From NCBI GenBank assembly GCA_002703265.1, contig NZTZ01000012.1, forward strand, positions 37,336 to 48,593: a stretch of DNA of 11,258 nucleotides, given 5' to 3'. A program made the translations under genes and the position numbers. Within the stretch, counting starts at the first letter, position 1. Each line of letters begins with the position of its first letter. The DNA is from Chloroflexota bacterium (GTDB lineage Bacteria > Chloroflexota > Dehalococcoidia > Lucifugimonadales > Lucifugimonadaceae). Shown piece after piece: positions 6,689 to 11,258 of this stretch. Below the pieces are notes generated by a model. That model made no database searches and had not been told where the DNA came from. It was given only the letters and a program-made list of their open reading frames with translations.

Positions 6689-8130
6689 TTTTTGGCCCAA
6701 ATCAATACAGGATTTCTTGCTGCTTGCGCTTCATCTAACCTTTCAACAGGAAGGTTTACAGGCGCATCAATAATTTCTTTTGGATTACTTTTAGATAATT
6801 CGCTTATCATTATCATAGCATCAATAAATCTATCTATGGTTTCTTTAGATTCACTTTCAGTTGGCTCTATCATCAAAGCCTCGTCTACAATTAGAGGAAA
6901 ATACATTGTTGGAGCGTGAAAACCTTCATCTAACAGCTTTTTTGCAATATCGATAGCCTTTACACCGTCTTCTTTTTGCTGAGAAGCAGATAATACAGTT
7001 TCATGCATACAGTATCTAGAAGAAGTTAGTTTATAGTCGTTTTTGAGTTTCTCCTGAATATAATTTGCATTTATTATTGCACTTTCAGAAATTTCTTTCA
7101 AACCAGCTTTGCCCAATGACCTTATATAAGCATAGGCCCTTACCAATATTCCAAAGGATCCATAAAAACCATTAAGCCTTCCGACTGTATTTTCAGGTTT
7201 ATATTGCTTGTATTCATTTCCTTCTTTTTTTATATGAGGGTACGGTAAGAAGCTTTCTAAATATTTTGCTACCATTACTGGGCCCGACCCTGGTCCTCCT
7301 CCTCCATGGGGAGTAGAAAAAGTTTTATGAAGATTTGAATGACAAATATCAATACCTAGATCACCAAATTTAGTAACACCTAATAGTGCATTTAGGTTCG
7401 CACCATCTGCATAAACCAGCCCTCCATTATCGTGGATAACCTTTGTTATTTCTAATATATTTGGTTCAAAAAGACCTAAAGTTGATGGTAATGTTAACAT
7501 TAGTACGCACACATTTTCATTTACTTTGTCTTTTAGGTCATCTAAGTCTATATCACCTTCGTTTGTAGTCTTAATAGTTACGGCTTGAAGTCCAGCCATT
7601 GATGCTGAAGCAGGGTTTGTTCCATGAGCCGAATCAGGAATCAGAGCTATATTTCTATTATTTTGATTATTTTTTTTATGATATTCTCTAGCAATAAGCA
7701 AACCTGCGTATTCTCCTTGAGCTCCTGCTAGAGGAGCAAGAGAAACTCCAGGCAACCCAGTAATTTCACCTAATTCTTCTTGAAGCTCAAACATCAACCT
7801 TAGGTTTCCTTGAACTTTTTCATCATTTTGGTTTGGATGAGACGCTGCAAAGCCAGGCATTGAAGCTATCTGTTCATTAATCTTAGGATTATATTTCATA
7901 GTGCAAGACCCAAGAGGATAAAAATTCGTGTCGATAGAATAATTCAAGGAAGATAAATTTGTAAAATATCTGATAAGGTCTAGTTGCCCAACTTCAGGCA
8001 AACTTATATCCTTTCTCAAAAACTTTGAATTTGGAAGTTCACTCTTTTCAACACCTAACTCTGGAAGCTTTATAGCTTTTCTTCCTTTTTTAGACTGATC
8101 CATTAGGAGAGGCATTTCCTTATTAATCAT
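6685..8130 (-). CDS. gcvPB: Glycine dehydrogenase (decarboxylating), subunit 2
   Basis: This 481-residue protein corresponds to the C-terminal half of the P protein. With GcvPA it forms the PLP enzyme that decarboxylates glycine and passes the aminomethyl group to lipoyl-GcvH. Clear motifs are NFYPLGSCTMKYNP (about 69-82), LAGAQGEYAG (134-143), PDSAHGTNPASA (165-176), LPSTLGLFE (214-222), YADGANLNALLG (240-251) and HSNLHKTFSTPHGGGGPG (264-281), with K269 as the PLP Schiff-base lysine. APTMYFPL and MIEPTESE near the C terminus are also typical. The ATG at 8130 is preferred over the in-frame TTG at 8142 because GGAGGAG sits five bases before the ATG. The start overlaps the gcvPA stop by eight bases, and its own stop overlaps the next gene's GTG. 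Full length, no lesion. Confidence 0.97.
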   Translation of the reverse strand: MINKEMPLLMDQSKKGRKAIKLPELGVEKSELPNSKFLRKDISLPEVGQLDLIRYFTNLSSLNYSIDTNFYPLGSCTMKYNPKINEQIASMPGFAASHPNQNDEKVQGNLRLMFELQEELGEITGLPGVSLAPLAGAQGEYAGLLIAREYHKKNNQNNRNIALIPDSAHGTNPASASMAGLQAVTIKTTNEGDIDLDDLKDKVNENVCVLMLTLPSTLGLFEPNILEITKVIHDNGGLVYADGANLNALLGVTKFGDLGIDICHSNLHKTFSTPHGGGGPGSGPVMVAKYLESFLPYPHIKKEGNEYKQYKPENTVGRLNGFYGSFGILVRAYAYIRSLGKAGLKEISESAIINANYIQEKLKNDYKLTSSRYCMHETVLSASQQKEDGVKAIDIAKKLLDEGFHAPTMYFPLIVDEALMIEPTESESKETIDRFIDAMIMISELSKSNPKEIIDAPVNLPVERLDEAQAARNPVLIWAKK

Positions 8131-9433
8131 TTTCTCCTCCAAGTATATTTATAGTTTTATTTATTATTTCTGGGGAGTTCAATTCTGTAACTGCAAAAAG
8201 AATTTTTTTGCTTTTTTTATCTGAAATGTCTATTCCTCCTTCAATATTATTTTCTTGTAAAATCTTATTAATTTTTGATAGATCTATTTCAGACTCAATA
8301 ACAAACTCGTTAAAGAAATTATCTGATATCAATGTTAGTCCTTCAATATTATTTAGTTTTTCAGCAAAATAATGAGCTCTGTGATAGCAGGTTTCTGCTA
8401 TAGACTTAATACCTTCAGGACCCATTGTTGCTAAATAAACAGCGACCATAAGGCCTATAAGCTGAGTACTGGTACATATATTAGATGTTGCGCTTTCTCT
8501 TCTAATGTGCTGTTCTCTAGTTTGAAGAGTTAAGGCGTAAGAAATTTTGTTGTTTTTATCTACAGTTTGACCAATAATTCTACCAGGAAGCTGCCTTATA
8601 AATTCTTTTTTGCATGTCAAAATACCTATAAAGGGGCCCCCAAATGATACTGGCACTCCTAATGGTTGTCCCTCTGCTGTAGAGATGTCTACGTTTAGTT
8701 GACCAGGTGGTTTCAGCATGCCAAGAGAAATTGGATATGTATGTTGGATTATAAGACCATTTCTGTTGTGAATCTCTTCTGCCAGTTTTTCAACATCCTC
8801 AATTTCACCAATATAGTTTGGTGATTGAACAAGAAGGCATCCATATTCATTGTCATCTTGTAAGTTCACATCGTTGTATCTAAACAAATTTATATCTTGC
8901 CACTTAGAATATGATCTTAAAACATCTAATGTTTTTTCAGATACGCTTTCATGAATTATTACATTGTTATTTCTCTTTATTCTACAAGCCATCAATGCAG
9001 CTTCAGCTAGTGCCGTTGGGCCATCATACATTCCTGCATTGCAGACTTCCATATCAAATAGCTGAGCAATCATAGATTGAAACTCAAAGCCCACTTGTAA
9101 AGTACCTTGAGAAGCCTCAGGCTGATATGGCGTATAAGAAGTAAGAAATTCTCCTCTTTGAATCATAGCTTTAACTGTTGAAGGGATATAGTGATTATAT
9201 GCCCCTCCGCCCATGTAACTGGTGATAGTTTTTGAAGAAAAATTATTGTTTGACAACAATTGAAAAAATTCAGTTAATTCTTGCTCTGATAATGCCTCTT
9301 TAAGATTTAGAGTTGGTTGCAGGTGTTTTTTAGGAACGTCAATTAGTAACTCCTCAAAAGAATTTACACCAATGGTTTTGAGCATTTGTTGTTTATCATC
9401 TTCTGTACTAGGAATATATGGAAAATTTGTCAT
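8123..9433 (-). CDS. gcvPA: Glycine dehydrogenase (decarboxylating), subunit 1
   Basis: This 436-residue protein corresponds to the N-terminal half of the P protein and pairs with GcvPB in an alpha2-beta2 enzyme. Family motifs run in order: FPYIPST at the N terminus, YMGGGAYNHYIPS (73-85), FLTSYTPYQPEASQGTLQ (96-113), MYDGPTALAEA (135-145), SFGGPFIG (263-270), LPGRIIGQT (282-290) and TREQHIRRESATSNICT (305-321). The PLP lysine is in the partner subunit, as expected. The split arrangement is known from Gram-positive bacteria, Thermotogae, Chloroflexi, archaea and others, and separates this organism from those with a single long GcvP, such as E. coli. Its ATG shares one base with the gcvH stop (TAATG). 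No strong Shine-Dalgarno sequence is seen, so reinitiation after gcvH is plausible. Confidence 0.97.
   Translation of the reverse strand: MTNFPYIPSTEDDKQQMLKTIGVNSFEELLIDVPKKHLQPTLNLKEALSEQELTEFFQLLSNNNFSSKTITSYMGGGAYNHYIPSTVKAMIQRGEFLTSYTPYQPEASQGTLQVGFEFQSMIAQLFDMEVCNAGMYDGPTALAEAALMACRIKRNNNVIIHESVSEKTLDVLRSYSKWQDINLFRYNDVNLQDDNEYGCLLVQSPNYIGEIEDVEKLAEEIHNRNGLIIQHTYPISLGMLKPPGQLNVDISTAEGQPLGVPVSFGGPFIGILTCKKEFIRQLPGRIIGQTVDKNNKISYALTLQTREQHIRRESATSNICTSTQLIGLMVAVYLATMGPEGIKSIAETCYHRAHYFAEKLNNIEGLTLISDNFFNEFVIESEIDLSKINKILQENNIEGGIDISDKKSKKILFAVTELNSPEIINKTINILGGEND
8134..8140 (-). promoter_or_regulatory. Strong ribosome-binding site of gcvPB inside gcvPA
   Basis: GGAGGAG on the minus strand lies just ahead of the ATG at 8130 and also encodes the Gly-Gly-Glu near the C terminus of GcvPA. 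It is the best Shine-Dalgarno sequence in the window and fixes the gcvPB start, ruling out the TTG twelve bases upstream that overlaps it. It suggests coupled translation and balanced amounts of the two P-protein subunits. Confidence 0.85.
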
Positions 9434-9810
9434 TAAATTATCTTTTCATAATCAGAAGAACCTAGTAATTTTTCTAAATCATTACTATTTTCAACTTCTA
9501 GTTTTATGATCCAGCCTTTTTCATAGCAATCTTCGTTAACATATTCAGGATTGTTGGTTAGTTCTTCATTTATTTCAACTACTTTCCCTGAAACAGGCAC
9601 AAAAAGATCAGATACAGCTTTTACAGATTCAATCTCCCCAAATTTTTCAAATTGTTTCAAATCTTTTCCAAGAGAGTCCACATCAATATAAACTATATCT
9701 CCTAATGATTCTGCTGCATGCATGGTTATGCCTATAATAGCTACATTATCTTCAATTTTTACCCATTCATGATCTTCTGAATATTTCAGATTTTCTGGAA
9801 CTGCACTCAT
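9433..9810 (-). CDS. gcvH: Glycine cleavage system H protein (lipoyl carrier)
   Basis: This 125-residue H protein is of normal length. It carries the lipoyl arm that takes the aminomethyl group from the P protein, hands it to GcvT, and is reoxidised by the L protein. The start LKYSEDHEWVKIEDNVAIIGIT (8-29) and the lipoylation motif FGEIESVKAVSDLFVPVSG (57-75) with K64 as the modified lysine are clear. NPEYVNEDCYEKGWIIKL (87-104) is the usual C-terminal half. The ATG overlaps the gcvT stop as ATGA, with AGGAG at 9821-9817 six bases upstream. No lipoate ligase or lipoyl synthase gene is in the window, so lipoylation must come from elsewhere. Confidence 0.97.
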   Translation of the reverse strand: MSAVPENLKYSEDHEWVKIEDNVAIIGITMHAAESLGDIVYIDVDSLGKDLKQFEKFGEIESVKAVSDLFVPVSGKVVEINEELTNNPEYVNEDCYEKGWIIKLEVENSNDLEKLLGSSDYEKII

Positions 9811-10880
9811 TTTTTTCTCCTATAAAATGGAAGCTTTATAATATCTGCTTCAAGATATTTTTCTCTTACCTTAATTTTAACTGTATTCTTACTATTATTG
9901 AATTTTTTATTGAGTTTTCCTATAGCTATCGCACTTTTAATTCTAGGAGAATGAGTCCCTGATGTGATTTTTCCTATAATTTTGTCGTTTATATATATCT
10001 CATTTCCTTCTCTGGCTATACCCCTATCTTTGATTATTAATCCAACTAGCACATCTTTACCTTCTTTTATTTTGTCTCCATTTATATACTCGTAATTAAT
10101 ATAATTTTTACTACTAGTTTCGAGCAACCTTCCTAATCCAATATTATATGGATTTGATTCTTTTGTGATTTCGTGTCCATATAAATGAAGGCCAGCTTCT
10201 ATCCTTAGTAAGTCTCTTGCTCCAAGCCCACAAGGATTTATAGATAATTTATGTAGATTATCCCAAATAGCATTTGCGTGACTATTTTGGAAAATTATTT
10301 CAACTCCATCTTCTCCTGTGTATCCAGTTCTGGCAACAAAAACAGAGGCACCTCCAATATTAATTTCTTTATGCCTATATCTGCCCAAATTAGCTAAGCT
10401 ATTATTTGTGATGCTGTTAATTTTTTTTATTGCATTGGGACCTTGAATAGCCAGCATCCCTGTTTTTTCTGTAATATTTTCAATGATTGAATCGTTATTA
10501 ATACTCTTAATCCACTTTAAATCTTCTTCAGTATTTGAAGCATTTATTACTAATAAAAATTTTTCATCAGATATTTGATAAACAATTAGATCATCAAGAA
10601 TCTCTTCTTTGTCATTGATTAATAAAGTATATTTTGCAATTGATGCGTCTAAAGAATCTATGTTTATAGGCAACATTTTTTGGATTAGGTCTCTAGAATT
10701 CTTTCCAGAAATTTCCACTCTTCCCATATGTGAAACATCAAACATACCTGCATCATCTCTAACAAAATTTGATTCTTTGATTATTCCATCCGGATAATTA
10801 ATTGGCATCTCCCATCCAGCAAAATCAACAAGCTTTGCATTATGTTCTTTATGTTTTTCTAAAAATATAGTGCGATACAT
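9807..10880 (-). CDS. gcvT: Glycine cleavage system T protein (aminomethyltransferase)
   Basis: This 357-residue tetrahydrofolate-dependent enzyme releases ammonia from aminomethyl-GcvH and forms 5,10-methylene-THF. The order of motifs is that of true GcvT: LVDFAGWEMPINY (17-29), AGMFDVSHMG (44-53), ILDDLIVY (94-101) with the Asp pair D96/D97 containing the catalytic aspartate, AIQGPNA (144-150), RTGYTGEDG (184-192) and GLGARDLLRIEAGLHLYGHE (218-237). The C-terminal barrel includes GKITSGTHSPRIKSAIAIG. The common GGILDD is KEEILDD here, a minor change. The ATG directly follows the stop of the upstream methyltransferase gene (TAG|ATG), with AGAGGA at 10896-10891 inside that gene as ribosome-binding site. 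Dimethylglycine-dehydrogenase-like and YgfZ relatives are excluded by length and context. Confidence 0.97.
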   Translation of the reverse strand: MYRTIFLEKHKEHNAKLVDFAGWEMPINYPDGIIKESNFVRDDAGMFDVSHMGRVEISGKNSRDLIQKMLPINIDSLDASIAKYTLLINDKEEILDDLIVYQISDEKFLLVINASNTEEDLKWIKSINNDSIIENITEKTGMLAIQGPNAIKKINSITNNSLANLGRYRHKEINIGGASVFVARTGYTGEDGVEIIFQNSHANAIWDNLHKLSINPCGLGARDLLRIEAGLHLYGHEITKESNPYNIGLGRLLETSSKNYINYEYINGDKIKEGKDVLVGLIIKDRGIAREGNEIYINDKIIGKITSGTHSPRIKSAIAIGKLNKKFNNSKNTVKIKVREKYLEADIIKLPFYRRKK

Positions 10881-11258
10881 CTAATTAAATTCCTCTTGTA
10901 CTATGATATTTTGTTTATATATCCCAGGCAATTCAAATCTTTGAGGAAACTCTTCAATTAGAGGAATATTATCGTATAGTTTATTATCAATCTGTAGTTG
11001 TTCTAAACTGAAATTACAATTATCTGTTGCATCAAGCCTTACAAAATAGTTTCCCATTCCATTGGGTTTAATAAGTTGATTTATAGCGTATCTATTTTTA
11101 TTGATTTTTTCAGAGCCCATTTGTGATTTAGACAGGGCAACTAAGCATTCTCCTAAACCTAAATTGTATAAAAATTGTCTTTGGCTCATTATAAATTTAT
11201 TTATTAATCCTATTTCATTGAAATCATCACTAATATCTTTCATATCTACCTGAAAAGT
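10881..11258 (-). CDS. C-terminal part of a MidA/NDUFAF7-type (DUF185) SAM-dependent methyltransferase; 5' end outside window
   Basis: The frame stays open to the window edge (residues T-F-Q-V-D upstream of the first ATG at 11243), so the ATG there is probably internal and 125 C-terminal residues are visible. I read it as the tail of the MidA family because of the V-D...D-F/L...G-L segment, then a Q-x-x-F-L-x-x-L-G motif (SQRQFLYNLGLGE). R-x-A-I-N-Q-L-I-x-P-x-x-M-G (RYAINQLIKPNGMGNYFVRL) follows, close to the family's 'TQGEFLLRLG ... LI.P..MG..FKVL' pattern. The SAM-binding domain lies outside. The mitochondrial relative NDUFAF7 methylates an arginine of a complex I subunit; bacterial roles are less clear. 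The gene abuts gcvT with no gap, so both are probably co-transcribed. The family call rests on short motifs and is moderate. Confidence 0.65.
   Translation of the reverse strand, partial: TFQVDMKDISDDFNEIGLINKFIMSQRQFLYNLGLGECLVALSKSQMGSEKINKNRYAINQLIKPNGMGNYFVRLDATDNCNFSLEQLQIDNKLYDNIPLIEEFPQRFELPGIYKQNIIVQEEFN

Noticed and set aside
8131..8142. TTG start for gcvPB four codons upstream
   Set aside because: It overlaps its own would-be Shine-Dalgarno sequence; the ATG at 8130 is ideally placed behind GGAGGAG.
9433..11258. Glycine riboswitch controlling the gcv genes
   Set aside because: No leader exists inside the window: gcvT follows the methyltransferase gene without a gap. Any riboswitch would lie beyond the right edge.

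Overview
The window is about one-third G+C, densely packed and wholly bacterial in style: short intergenic gaps, overlapping start and stop codons, and AGA/AAA/ATA-rich codon use. No RNA genes, insertion sequences, CRISPR arrays or prophage genes are visible. A two-subunit glycine decarboxylase (gcvPA/gcvPB), a CaiB/BaiF CoA-transferase, an enolase-superfamily protein, a DMT permease and AT-rich, streamlined DNA together suggest a free-living, probably marine bacterium. A low-G+C Chloroflexota lineage of the SAR202 type is one candidate. That placement is inference; no phylogenetic marker is present.

Left part (1-4551). The window opens inside the 3' end of trpB (+), followed by a CaiB/BaiF CoA-transferase (+). 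Convergent to these are a possible 70-residue Cys/His-rich basic protein and an EamA/DMT-family permease, both on the minus strand. A short AT-rich divergent promoter region (2852-2948) separates the permease from a PfkB-family sugar kinase of the 2-keto-3-deoxygluconate kinase (KDGK) type (+). A secreted or membrane-anchored YtkA-like protein (+) follows.

Right part (4554-11258). Seven genes on the minus strand form one compact array. In transcription order they are: the C-terminal end of a MidA/NDUFAF7-type SAM-dependent methyltransferase (cut by the window edge), gcvT, gcvH, gcvPA, gcvPB, a D-2-hydroxyacid dehydrogenase and an enolase-superfamily (mandelate racemase-like) protein. The junctions are TAG|ATG abutting, ATGA overlap, TAATG overlap, an 8-base overlap, GTGA overlap and a 2-base gap, so translational coupling through the whole array is likely. 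The promoter lies outside the window.

How the genes may work together. GcvT, GcvH and GcvPA/PB are the T, H and P proteins of the glycine cleavage system. The L protein (dihydrolipoamide dehydrogenase) and glyA are not here. The dehydrogenase could reduce or oxidise a 2-keto/2-hydroxy acid such as glyoxylate or hydroxypyruvate, linking it to glycine metabolism. Alternatively, it and the enolase-superfamily protein could belong with the nearby KDG-type kinase and permease in acid-sugar catabolism: dehydration to a 2-keto-3-deoxy acid, then phosphorylation. The enzyme families are well supported; substrates and the shared pathway are inference.
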